The position numbers were made by a program, and so were the translations under genes. 64,000 nt of DNA from Gonatopus flavifemur (Eukaryota; Arthropoda; Insecta; Hymenoptera; Dryinidae), in NCBI GenBank assembly GCA_018340375.1, contig JAFFJZ010000003.1:51677006-51741005 (forward strand), read 5' to 3'. Below the pieces are notes generated by a model that made no database searches, had not been told where the DNA came from, and saw nothing but the letters and a program-made list of their open reading frames with translations. Below, in pieces: positions 22,260-33,195 of this stretch (its first letter is position 1; every line of letters starts with the position of its first letter).

Positions 22260-22760
22260 ATGATGACCTCTCCGTAATCAGTTCCCGTAGTTGGAATACT
22301 CCTATCGCATTCCCAATCGAAGCGATCTCCTCTCTCTTCAAACTGAAAACTGTTCGTAAGACAATCTCCCACTCCTCCATTCCCATCCTCCGTGATGCAC
22401 TGGCCACATGACCCGTAATCGTCGTATGGCGCTCTCCTTGAAATCAGGTTTTGCGTAAGGGTACTCCCGTCAAGCTCCGGAACCAATTACCCCCCCTCCC
22501 CACCCAATTCCCCTTTCCGTTGATGAAACGTCGGTACATGAATTGTGATTGTTGAATCGCGCCTCCTCCGAAGTCAGATTGCACTCTCGGGATGCCTTTG
22601 TTATGCTTTGAAATCAAGTTACCCCCCCTATCCCTCCCCCGTCGTGATAAAATGGGCATATGACCCATGATTCTTGAATGGCGCCCGCCTCGGAATCGGA
22701 TTCCGCAGTCAAAATTATTCCATCTCACTTCAAAACGGAAATATCGCCCCTAACTTTTTT
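22260..22760. repeat. Degenerate ~127 bp tandem repeat, pyrimidine-rich
   Basis: Blocks of the form ACATGACCC.TAATCGT, ATGGCGC.C.CC, GAAATCAGGTTT and AATTACCCCCCC recur about every 125-130 bp (for example GAATCGG-like blocks near 22440, 22568 and 22693). Copies are strongly diverged. The segment is visibly more GC- and C-rich than its surroundings. Confidence 0.6.
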
Positions 22761-23487
22761 CCCTGGGGGTAAAATCAAAAATCCTTATCGGTACAAACAT
22801 CTACGCGTCATCCTCTTTCCAATGAGCCCAAGATCATTAAAATCGGAAAAAGTCGCCGGCAAACTTTTTTTTCGATCCCCTATAACTTATTTTCCTTTCC
22901 GGTACAAACAAAAATCGTTACGGTACATTGGGGTACAAACGATGGACTACATTTTGGCATGAAAAAAAAAATTCTACCTCAAAGTCGCCGGCTAAGTTCA
23001 CAGGAGTCTTGAAGTTGATGATTTATTTCGATGGATTGAAAATTTGCCTAATTGATTCGAAAACTTTCTTTTTTGAATGTTTGAGTGGTTTCATTCCTCC
23101 GAAGAAATAATTAATCGAATCAGAGTAGGTTTATTTTCACTGAAAAAGGGTATTTGATTCAAAGAAATGTTTCTTCAGGCTCAAGAATTTCAGATTTGAA
23201 TACATTGTTTGCATGAATACTCAGATTGATAAGTCCCATGAAATGATTTCATTGTCACTATTGGATGAATTCATTTCCTTGGCCGGAAGAAATATTCATT
23301 ACGGTCATGACTTTTTTTTATCAGTGTAGCGATTGTCAAATCATGTCCATTCGGCCAAAAACTTTTTTGGTCAGAAGACCCCTTACCTCCAAAATTCAAC
23401 TATAATTTCATTACTTTGTACTTTGTTCTGTTAGACAGAAAAATACTCTAAAAATAATCCTTGATTGTGAACATTATTATTGATCGT
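22761..23487. other. Gene-free stretch after the satellite repeats
   Basis: No exon, RNA or clear inverted repeat is recognised. GGTACAAAC occurs near 22790, 22901 and 22931, suggesting more satellite-like debris. Confidence 0.4.
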
Positions 23488-23540
23488 GTATTATTATTAT
23501 TATTGTTGTTGTTATTGTTGTTTTTATTATCATCATATCT
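23488..23540. repeat. TTA/TTG trinucleotide microsatellite
   Basis: Runs of TTATTATTATTATTG and GTTGTTGTTATTG form a simple imperfect trinucleotide tract. Confidence 0.85.
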
Positions 23541-23568
23541 TATTACCTATTCATATATTTTTATTTGT

Positions 23569-23826
23569 ACACGGAGAAAAATTGTCTATTATAAATTACT
23601 AGACTCGCTAGTATATTGCGGACATACTTGCATTCTGAAGGTATATACTAAACATTCTCTTCAAAAGTACCAGACTTTCTGGGAGTTAATGGTAGGATAA
23701 TGACATTTTATAATAGAAAGTCTGATGCTTTTGATCAGAATGTTTGGTATATAACCTTAAAATGCAAGTATATCCTCAATATACTAACGAGTCTAGTAAT
23801 TTATAGTAGATAATTTTTCTCAGTGT
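23569..23826. mobile_element. 258 bp MITE, TACACGGAGAAAAATT ends
   Basis: TACACGGAGAAAAATTGTCT pairs with AGATAATTTTTCTCAGTGTA. Pairing continues through CTATTATAAATTACTAGACT and most of the element, so it can fold into one long hairpin. It is non-coding. Confidence 0.85.
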
Positions 23827-24129
23827 AAAAATATAAATTCAAGACATTTTCCATAGATATTACTCAAGCTTATATATGTTATATGATTAGTATTCACAAG
23901 CTTTTATGATTCTTCGATTTGAAATGTTCCTGTCATGACATTTTTTGAATAAATTGATATGAGATCGATGATTTATATTCATTCATCAGGAATTCATTTT
24001 TATATCAACAGCGTTGCTCAAATCTGTTCATGGGTCACATTTCTAGCCCTCAATTTCAGTCAAACCAAATTTCTAACGGAATCAACCCACCAAAAATTCA
24101 CGTTAAATAGAATAACCAATGACGCACAG

Positions 24130-24760
24130 AATTTCCAGCCGATAGACACCCTGAAGAAACCGCCATCCCCCACAGAATTCATTCCTGCGTCTTCTCCGGC
24201 ATTCTCTCCGTCGTTTGGAATCACTTGGGAAAAAAACGAATGTTGCCGAGTGGAGGTATAACAGTTTACATCCAAGATTCTGCTGTTCCCCACCGTAAAT
24301 TGTTGAATAAACAATGTTATAAACCGCGATCCCTCTCAGAATTCATTCCTGCATTTTCTCCGGTGTTCTCTCCGTCGTTTGGAATCACTTGGGAAAAAAA
24401 CGAATGTTACCGAGTGGAGAGATAACAGTTTACATCCAAGATTCTGCTGTTCCCCACCGTAAATTGTTAAATAAACAATGTTATAAACCGCGATCCCTCT
24501 CAGAATTCATTCCTGCATTTTCTCCGGTGTTCTCTCCATCGTTTGGAATCAATTAGAAGGAAAACGAATGTTGCCGAGTGGAGATATAACAGTTTTATCC
24601 AAGATTCTCCTGTTCCCCACCATAAATTGTTAAATGAACAATGTTATAAACCGCGATCCCTCTCCGAATTGATTCCTGCATCTTTTCTGGTGTACTCCTC
24701 GTCGTTTGGCATTGATTAGAAAAAAAACGCATGTTGCCATGATGAGACATTGGCCTTTAT
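24130..24760. repeat. 164 bp tandem satellite, about four units
   Basis: TCGTTTGGAATCACTTGGG-like blocks recur at 24211, 24375, 24539 and 24702 (spacing 164, 164, 163). Other landmarks are CGAATGTTGCCGAGTGGAG, CAAGATTCTGCTGTTCCCCA and AACCGCGATCCCTCTC. Divergence rises toward the right end. The sequence differs from the array at 21263 although the period is almost the same. Confidence 0.9.
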
Positions 24761-25188
24761 ATTTGATGGTTCTCATTCCACTTTTTTTTTTAAATAAACA
24801 TTTTTATGGGTCTTGCGCTACATAAAACTGTTCATGGGTTCCCAAACGATCAATCTAATATGCAACCATCATCTTATCAACCTTGTTCCAGCCAGAAACA
24901 CTCTTTTCCTGTTTTTCAATATGCGGTACAGTCTGTGTCAAAAATTCCAAAAGTGGCCGCTAGCAAACTGGCCGCTAGATACCATTCCATGATAAGAACC
25001 ATAACTTTGTATTTTCTTATTACTTCGCATATTCACTTCAAGAAAAGTTGTGGTAATCTGTCGCATACTCATGGTTCTTTCCGCCACAATAAAGTATATC
25101 CCACGGCTACGATATGTATATATTAATTTTTACTACAAAATTTTTTCCGTGCAAGTACAAACCATAAAGTTCTTGAGATATAAACATT
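24761..25188. other. Gene-free stretch
   Basis: No coding or structural signal was recognised. Confidence 0.4.
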
Positions 25189-25461
25189 CCCAGAAAACAA
25201 AGTGTTTCAATGATTGTACAATCATGGACACTTTGAAGTCGTTCACGATTTTACAATTAACTATATGATAAGTTAACACATTATTGACCAATGATGCATG
25301 CATTGAAGACTACTGCAACTGTTGTGCATCAATGATTGTACGATAATTGATAGTATTCACGCATTAGCCATTCTGATAGTACAACCATTGGTCAATTGTT
25401 CATGCATCAATATGTCCATCAAATTGAGCGATCGTGGACTCGTTCGTTTTGTTTTCTGGGT
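25189..25461. mobile_element. MITE, CCCAGAAAACAAA ends
   Basis: CCCAGAAAACAAAGTG pairs with CGTTTTGTTTTCTGGG. The interior repeats ATGATTGTACAATCAT, TGGACAC and CATTGAT-like palindromic words. Confidence 0.7.
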
Positions 25462-25479
25462 TTTGAAGGTCTGACGTAC

Positions 25480-26111
25480 ATTTGATTAGCAACACAGGAA
25501 CTCTTTGCAGGGGTTCTTCTTCTAACCCTAAATACGCCTAGCCAGCAGAAATGATCTATTTGAATAATAAATTCAAAAGGACATTCAATGAATTCAAAAT
25601 AAAAGCGTATTGACTGCCCGCAGAATTCATTATGAAATCTCGATATGAATTCTTTCTAAACATTGAAGGTTCTCCCTCCAGTTTTTTCGAGGATTAATGA
25701 ATGAAATCGATTTCAATTAGCACATGCGTTTTCTTGAGGTATGAAAGAAAATGCAGCTGCTCATTATTTTTCATCTTATCTGTCCGTCCCTGAGAAAACT
25801 GGGGGGAGGGAGTTGGAATCTAGTAACTTTTTGAGGAGGTAGTGAATATCTTTCAAGTGTTTATTTTGAATTCAAAATATTCATAATGAATACTAAACTA
25901 TCGTGCGCACATCACAGTAACCAATTCTCAAATTTCTCAACTTTTATTATTGGTCATATTTTTCAATAAAACACTGATGAGTTGATCCAACGTAAAAAGT
26001 GCATAAATTATGCATATTTGGTCACTCTGGCGCACATGAATATACCCCTGTTTCACCAGATAGCACACGACGAATTCTTTTTCAAGAAAAGAATAGAATT
26101 CTTCAAGAACT
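25480..26111. other. Fragments of GAATTC-word elements
   Basis: GCCCGCAGAATTCATTATGA and AATCTCGATATGAATTCTTT are shared, with few changes, with the element at 26831-27113. CTAGCCAGCAGAAATG near 25549 resembles its left end, but no matching right end is seen. No gene is recognised in this interval. Confidence 0.5.
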
Positions 26112-26773
26112 CCCCAACAAACACCGAAAGTCTTGAAGATATCTACAAAATACCTTTAGGAAGAAATCTTTTAGATAAATCGAAAAAATGTTTTTTAAAT
26201 GGCCTCACAAAAGAGATATCTTGAAGGTATATCGGAATGATATCTTTGGATGGGGGTCAAATCAACGAAAAGACAAATGAACGAAATCAGTGTTTGAAAA
26301 GAGTGAGTGTGCGTATCTCTCTTTTCAACCAACTTTTCGTTGATTTGGTTTTTCGTTAATTTGGCCCCCATCCATATCTTTGAGACATCTTCAAGAAATG
26401 TTAGGAACATAAAAATCTTAAAAATTGTCTAAGAAGGGCAAAAGTCACGCCATGTTTTTTCTGAACTCATTATTGATCCTTTTGAGCTGTCTGGGATGTC
26501 TAAATGATTTCAAAAGACATGTTAAAGACATCTAAAACATATCTCAAAGATATCTAAAACGTCTCTTGAAAGAACCAAAAGCATATCTTGAGGCATGTAA
26601 AAGATGTCTTCCACATATCTAAAACAGATCTTTGTCAGCGTATCTAAAACATATCGTTTGTTTACAAGTCCTTTTTGAGATATCTAAAACTTGTTGAAAT
26701 TTGTTGCATAAGACATGTTCTATGGTTTTAAGACATTTTTTAGATACTAATAGATATCTTTTTGTTTATTGGG
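26112..26773. mobile_element. Word-MITE (AGATATCT type) with nested MITE
   Basis: CCCAACAAACACCGAAAG at the left mirrors TTTGTTTATTGGG at the right. The interior repeats AGATATCT, AAGACATGT and TCTAAAACAT words more than fifteen times. Confidence 0.65.
26250..26371. mobile_element. 122 bp nested MITE, ATGGGGGTCAAAT ends
   Basis: ATGGGGGTCAAATCAACGAA pairs with TTCGTTAATTTGGCCCCCAT. A second inner pair (CAACGAAAAG with CTTTTCGTTG) makes a double hairpin. It sits between AGATATC-word blocks of the surrounding element. Confidence 0.8.
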
Positions 26774-26830
26774 TCTTTTCGGACTCATGAATTCTTAAAG
26801 AGCTCTGGAGGAGTTTAATGTTCGGAACAT

Positions 26831-27113
26831 TACCCAGCCAGCACAAACGAGCAATTTGGATTTATAAAGACTCCCTAAAGACCTCTTGAATAGTTTCCAT
26901 TATTTTAATCGATATATTCATTATGAATATTTTGAACTGAAAATGAAAACTTATTGAATGCCCGCAGAATTCATCATGAAATCTCGATATGAATTCTTTC
27001 AGAACATCAAGTTGTTCATTAAGAGTTCATTTTGAATTCAAAATATTCATAATGAATTCATATTGATTAGCATAACGGGAGCTCTTTGCAAGAACTCTTG
27101 TGCTGTATGGGTA
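26831..27113. mobile_element. Word-MITE (GAATTC type)
   Basis: TACCCAGCCAGCACAAAC and CTTGTGCTGTATGGGTA are clean inverted ends. The interior consists of GAATTC, TTCATTATGAA and AAGAACTCTT words. Confidence 0.75.
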
Positions 27114-27116
27114 ACG

Positions 27117-28527
27117 TCCCAGCCAAACATGGATTGGTTCCAATCATTAGTCAATTTGATGGATTCCAATGACATTTGCTAATAATTGATCAATTATTTG
27201 GGAATTATGTAGGATCCTTATGCGCATGTCCATTCATTGGATAACGATTGATCAAAAATTGATCATTTTTGAAGGGCCAATTGTTGGTCGCTGATACGGA
27301 CATAGAACAGGACAATTATTAATCAATCTTGTGGTCCATAGAATTGACCAAAAATTGATCATTCAACATACGTCGATAATCGAAAATCTGGAAATGTAAA
27401 ACATCACTTATTTTCTATCGCCCCCTAACAGCACACTCCGTCGCATCTCCGTGGTCTCCACGGAGATAGATCGTATCCACGTGGAGACTACGGAGATGCA
27501 ACGAAGTGTGCTGTTAGGGTAATATGGAATTTTGCATTGATCATGTCATGTTAATAGGATAGAATTGTTTATTATGTATTGTTTATTACAAAAAATTGTT
27601 GTGATTTATCGATTCATTCATCTCCGTCGTATCAGTGATTGCAACTTGTCGAATTTTATATTATTCGTGGCGCGGTTAAATTGTCGCGATGAATTGAGGT
27701 TCTTCATAACTTCAATTTCGGTTTGAATTTCAATTTCGGAGCATGGATGCAAATTCCTATTATCATTATAACTGAGTGAACCGATTGAACTCCATTCCAA
27801 TCAAAAAGTGTGGTTTCGGGTTATAATTTCTATTTGAATTAGCAATACGCAAATTGTGGATAATTATATATTATATAATGTTAAATGAACGGATTCAGTT
27901 TCACAGTGCCGTCATCACAGTTTTGAAATGAAAAAATTAAAAACAAATATTCAACAAATTTGAACAAAATTCTTTCACACTGAAGTTATCATATTAGTAT
28001 TTTCAAGTGATTCAAAGTTTTATAGTATATATCAATCAATAACGAGTTATTGGTCAATTTTCGATCATTCTCAAACCAAAATAAGTGTCCAATAATTGCC
28101 AAATTATGGGTCACATTATTTGACAGCTGATGGCAACACCTATGCCCATGCCATTGACCAAAGCAGAGATGAGTTGAAGAGATGGCTAACGAGATATGAA
28201 AACCATAGTCCAGTTTCTGATTGGCAGTATCACGTTTTCCGTTTATCTCTTCATGCTGGTTGCCTTAGAAGAAGAATTCAACCAATCATATATTTTTCTT
28301 CAAAAGAAAAAAACATGATACGGACCATGATTTTAACATTGCGTTAGCAATCTCTGCTATTCATCTCTGACCAAAGATCGCCCTGCAATTGGGAAATCCA
28401 ATGGTCCACTGAAATTGATCAATTATTGGTCGCCAATGCGGACACAAAAATGGATAATCATTGATCAATCCCACCCAATCTCATGGAATAATAATTGACC
28501 AGTTACTTATCAGCTTTGGTTAGCTGG
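27117..28527. mobile_element. Word-MITE (TTGATCAA type), interrupted
   Basis: CCCAGCCAAACATGGATTGG at the left is mirrored, imperfectly, by TTTGGTTAGCTGG at the right. TTGATCAA, AATTGATCATT and TTGGTCAATT words occur at 27170-27370 and again at 28030-28060 and 28400-28510. The centre lacks them and contains at least one nested element (27423-27519). An open frame of 83 codons at 28096-28347 matches no family I know. Confidence 0.5.
27423..27519. mobile_element. 97 bp almost perfect hairpin MITE
   Basis: CCCTAACAGCACACTCCGTC mirrors AACGAAGTGTGCTGTTAGGG, and pairing continues through CATCTCCGTGGTCTCCACGG. Nearly the whole element is one hairpin built from CTCCGTGG/CCACGGAG words. Confidence 0.8.
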
Positions 28528-28728
28528 AGAGTTCTTTGAGAGTACTGAAACAATACTTCCGGTATTCTCAACGAATTCGTTGATGTCCCCAACATTGAAT
28601 TCCTCCAGAGTTCTTTATGAATTCATTAGTTCGAAAAGAGTTCTTGAAAAGTTTTGTTCTTGTTCTCGCAAAAGAATTCTATGCGTGTTCTTTGGGGGCC
28701 CGCTTCAAAACGACCAAGGCCTAAATAA

Positions 28729-29024
28729 CCCAAGTAGCGCAAGAACTTCTCAAATATGCTATGGTGACCCAGATTTCTATGGTTTTCTACCATGCCCTAA
28801 ATATTTTGTAACATAATGTGCCGTTAACATACTGTCATAAACTTCGCTCAGCTTGCAATGATGCATAAAATGTAAACATTATGTCTTCATTATGGTACCA
28901 TCACCTCGTTTTGCTACCAAGAACAATGCTTTATGCGGAAACAACTTGGTACCATGATGCAAACATTTCTTGGCGTGAATGTCACCATTATGATGGCATT
29001 ATTGAGACATTTTTCTATCTGGGT
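28729..29024. mobile_element. Word-MITE (TGGTACCA type)
   Basis: ACCCAAGTAGCGCAAG at the left and TTTTCTATCTGGGT at the right are inverted, imperfect ends. ATGGTACCAT, TTGGTACCATGATG and TATGATGGCATTATT words fill the interior. Confidence 0.55.
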
Positions 29025-29500
29025 GACTCTATGAATGTGAAAGGGATGTGCGAATGAGACTATTTTGGATAAATTCGTCAAGATATTCTATGGAAGTGCA
29101 TAGCACATAATTATTCGAAACAGTCTCATTTGGAGGTTCTACGCATGTTCATAGGATTTTCCAAACACGCTCTTAGCATTTCTAACCTCTTCTGCTACTT
29201 GGGAAATCCTCTCCAAATCTTCAATTCACGTATTATATTTTATCTAGCAAGTTTCCCAAGTAAAAAGAATAGTGAATTGAATTGCTGCTTCTTATTTCTG
29301 CCTTCCTTTTCATAACTACTTGGAATATATTCGGCTGCTCTATTCAGATACTAACGATAACGAAGGGCAAATAGATTCTTCGTGCGCGCCACTGTAACGC
29401 TGTATATAATCGGCTTTACTGTTACTGTTGAAAGGATCCTGGTAGAATCGATCAATTACTCAATTCTCACGTGTAGATATTTTGATCATTTTTACGCAAC

Positions 29501-30333
29501 ATGTTTAAACGTGCTTATCCATTCGAAGAAAATTTGTTACCTCAAACAAAAATTCATGTTGGACAAAAACAAGTGAACAATGGATTTTACAAAGATGAAC
29601 TTATGAAAACTGTTTACGGTAAGTTTATTGAGATTAATGGACTAGCATCCAACTCTTTGTTTACGGTAAGGGATAGGTGATAGGTTATGTCTATATTGTT
29701 TGCCAATATGAATATTTCTACCACTTATTGTAGTTGTGCGATTTTGTTTTTCTGTAAAAATTTTTCAATCTCATATTTTCAATTTTTTTTTCAATTTCTG
29801 CAGATAAAACTTTGAATCTGCTGAAAGAAGGGACCAAGACATTTTCTAAACTTTTCAATACATCCGGAGAATTAGGAATTTTCGAATTGCCATCCGATCA
29901 ATCTTATTCTTGTAACTCTTCAAAATCTAAAAAGAGTTTGAAGCAAATGGTGTTGAATAATCAATTACAATTAGAAACGACCGATAAAATAATCAAAGTA
30001 TGTTATTTTATTTTCTGTTTATAAATTTCGAACAGTTGAAAATTGTTTGCTCTTATTCCCCAGAATGCAGGATGGGAACCTTGTGGGTGTTTTCGATTGG
30101 TGAATCAGAGTACCTTGAATAATTGCAGTTTCTGTGATCAAATATTATGTTCTTTTTGTTCGGTGAACTGCGTCAAGTGCTTGGAACTCTTCTGTCAAAA
30201 TTGTTCTCTACCAACGTTAGTATATGAATCGAGTAATTTATTTATATTATCTTTATCTTACGTCATTCATTGAATTTTCAATTTCAGGTATAATACGGAA
30301 GAGAATAGAATGTGCCTGAATTGTTATAAATGA
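29501..30333 (+). CDS. SIVA1: SIVA-like apoptosis regulator, four exons
   Basis: Coding exons are 29501-29618, 29804-29997, 30064-30215 and 30288-30333. All junctions are GT-AG with matching phases and give 169 residues. The N-terminus (MFKRAYPFEENLLPQTKIHV) and the following GQKQVNNGFYKDEL match the Siva family start, in which PF....LQ.K.HVGQ..V..G is conserved. The C-terminal third is Cys-rich (CGCF, CSFCDQILCSFCSVNCVKC, FCQNC, MCLNC) and matches the zinc-binding Siva tail. Human SIVA1 has 175 residues, so the length fits. In vertebrates Siva binds CD27-type death receptors and promotes apoptosis through its Cys-rich region; in insects the role is less clear. AATAAA-like signals lie near 30760. 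The frame is intact. Confidence 0.88.
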
Positions 30334-31611
30334 TAAGACTGTTATTATATGAGAAAATTACAGTATTTTTATAGTGTTTCACAGATTATATTCATACATT
30401 TTTTGATAAAAATATGTTGTATAAAACATGTTACCTCATTATACTTTCAAATATTTCAATTTTCAATCTGTTGGGCAATTCCCATAGATGCATTGTTTAG
30501 AAATTTTTTTTGGTCCACAGGATTTTGGTATGCGTATGTAAAACCACATTCTAATTTATTCTGAGAATCTCAATCGATGAGAATTTCAAAACAGCAAAAT
30601 TTTATGAGTATATATATTATTTATATGAAATGATTTAGATGATGAATTTTATATTTTCAATTTTAACGATCGTTTCCTGCATCACTTGTTAGTTTATTTT
30701 TTCTTCACATATCACACGTATAATACACAAAAAGTATAAAAATTTGTAGTTTTAAATAAAATAAAATAATAAATATAAAAAATTGATATTTTCTCTTTAT
30801 TCTGGAATTACTTTTCGTGGATAAATTATTTTTCTTGTTCAAAGAATGAATTCAATCATAAAGAAGAGATCAATCAATTTTATATATTCTCGTTACAATT
30901 GAGCATTTGTAATTTTCTTACCTGGTCTTGCTTTCTGTTGTATTTTTTATCCGCATTCTTTTACATTACTTTCACGTAGATATTTTATTTTATTTTATCT
31001 CAACAAAATCTCAATTTAAAAATATCAATTTCACTGTTTCACTTGCACATATCGATAATTCCAAAAGAAAAAAACATCTCTGAAATTTGTTTTAGAAGCA
31101 AACTAACATAACCATTACATTGTTTTTGTACACAAAAATTCATCATCGATCGTAGAAATCTTTTTCTATCACCCAAGTTCAATCAATTTATTGAGATTAC
31201 TGGAAAATTACATCCAACTCTTTTCTATCACCCAACAAAAACGATGGTTATAGCTTTGTCGTTCAGGATCATCAATATTGTCAAATATTCATTTTTCTTA
31301 CAAAACAAAACAAAACACACCAATACAAATTTTCCGCCATCAGTTTGAAATTTCCAGAATGTATTCAACAATGAAATATAAGTAATTCTTGAAATTGTGT
31401 GAGTTGATAACACTAAGCGCCATTTTCAAATGTTTTTGTATACTACTGTGATCGTTCCAAAACAAATCGATGCTTATGATTCGTAGTTCACTCTTGAACT
31501 CTATGTAAACAAAAACAGTATGTGGCAATCATCACGCTCATAAGTCTTATAATCTTATAAGTCATCACAAGTGAAGTACAGAACAATAGAAACTCTTAAT
31601 ATTTAAACTGT
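30334..31611. other. SIVA 3' region and upstream region of next gene
   Basis: AT-rich with no coding segment recognised. The 3' UTR of the SIVA-like gene probably ends near the AAATAAAATAAAATAATAAA stretch at about 30757. A probable untranslated exon of the next gene ends at 31611 (AAACT before GTGAGT), and its intron ends with ATGTTGCAG at 31688. Confidence 0.5.
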
Positions 31612-31705
31612 GAGTAATTAATTTCCTATTCTTCATATTTGTAAATTATTATCAGATTAGTTTATTCAAATTTCCATGTATGTTGCAGTATATATTACGA
31701 GAATC

Positions 31706-33195
31706 ATGATAAGCAAGTATCAAAATCCAACAAACACAGAAAAAGTGATATCAATAAAACCTACGATAACGCAAGCAAATGTTTCTCGTAGAATGCACTG
31801 GCCCAGAATTTTAACACGTAATAATATGAACAAAAATTACAAAATACGTTTGTACAAAAAATTAAAAATCACCTTGAACCTCATTCATCCACCCTTGATC
31901 AACCTGTGACCAATTCAATGCATATTGTATCAACAATTGCCCAGGAAGTAGAGGTATTAGGTAATACACATAAGTTAAATGAGAATTCTCAACTATACTC
32001 GCACCTTCAGAATGAACCTACAATGATAAATCAATCAACTTCTGAGAAAGGTAATCACAACAACGTTGGACGCATCAATCTTCTCACCCATAATTCTCAA
32101 TTTTTTAAGAATTCCTTGAATGGAAATAATCAAGATTTTGTATTTTCTACTAATTATTCCACTAATGAAGGCAATATGAATGTGCCTAAAGCCACTGCTG
32201 AGAATATTGAAGATTCAGATTTGTCTACCACTCGAACAAAAATAATTGATAATGATGAAGGTGTTCAATATTTGATTCGAGAAAATGTCAGTGAGGATGG
32301 AATAACATGTAGATTTTTTGAAAATAATTGTAATTTCAATATGAAAGATTCTAATAATTCATCAAACAGAGAATCGTATTATCCTGTTCAAAATCTTAAT
32401 ACACCAGCAAATCAAGTGAATACAAATATGGATGCGAATCAGATACACAACAATGGAACCAATATTCATCCAAGTTATAATACAACGTCAATGAAAACTT
32501 ATTCAAATTAGAATTCAAACTTCCATGACACTCAACGTTATACCATGAGAGATAGCCGTCAAATGCTACAAATAAGTCCATTAGGTACAAATGTTTCTCT
32601 CCATGACAATAATCGTAATGTACCTGCATCATTGAACGTGTATTATCAACATCAAGAGAATACAACAAATTCAGATAACAACACTTCCCAAGCAAATTAT
32701 GTTGGTACAAATCTGATATACTAGCCTCTAATATGGAATAATGGAACTGTCCTGTATGATTCGAATTCTGAAATTCACACAAAAAACCATTCTGCATGTA
32801 CAATAGCTCCCACACAAACAATGCCTCAACTTAACAATCAATATTCATTTCCAATTCAGAATAACAATTTAAATTCTTGTGTTGCACAACAATATGCAAC
32901 CATGAATAACCAAAACCCCAAATTTCCTTCAAACATCGGCCCTGAATATATTGTTTATCGAAAACCAAATCTTGTTTGCAATGGAAGAGAGTATACTTAT
33001 CAAATTATCAAGCCATTTCTTAGAACGTTAAATCCAACGCGAGGTTCGCAAATTTGTAATCATGATGATATTTATGGCATATGCTCAATCAATGCTCCAC
33101 AATTACCCATCCAACAAAATTCGAATAAAAATGTATGGTTGAATAAAACAATCCCAGTGATCGATTTATGCAACGATGAAGATGAATTTGACTAA
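31706..33195 (+). pseudogene. Asn-rich protein gene with one frameshift and two stops
   Basis: After the acceptor TTCCATGTATGTTGCAG the first ATG is 31706. The frame stays open to about 31860 with a basic segment (ANVSRRMHWPRILTRNNMNK), shifts in the AAAAAATTAAAAATC run, and then stays open to 33195 apart from two TAG codons at 32509-32511 and 32722-32724. Ignoring the breaks it would encode about 496 residues, rich in Asn, Ser and Thr, ending in an acidic VIDLCNDEDEFD tail. I recognise no domain. Between the stops about 70 sense codons read through without interruption, so the breaks look recent. The gene lies between intact SIVA- and ATP7-like genes. It may be a lineage-specific gene being lost, a gene with unusual decoding, or locally wrong sequence. 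Confidence 0.55.

Noticed and set aside
22247..22728. Several overlapping frames on both strands
   Set aside because: They arise from the C-rich degenerate tandem repeat, which lacks stops by composition.
21263..24760. CRISPR-like array
   Set aside because: These are eukaryotic satellites with 163-164 bp units. There are no short repeats separated by unique spacers.
28096..28347. 83-codon open frame inside the TTGATCAA element
   Set aside because: No family resemblance, no splice context, and it lies inside MITE sequence.
32396..32821. 141-codon minus-strand frame opposite the Asn-rich gene
   Set aside because: It is the shadow of the Asn-rich coding strand; AAT/ATT-rich codons stay open in both directions.
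31906..33195. Programmed stop-codon readthrough as the main explanation
   Set aside because: Two stops plus an upstream frameshift are more simply explained by decay. Kept only as an alternative.
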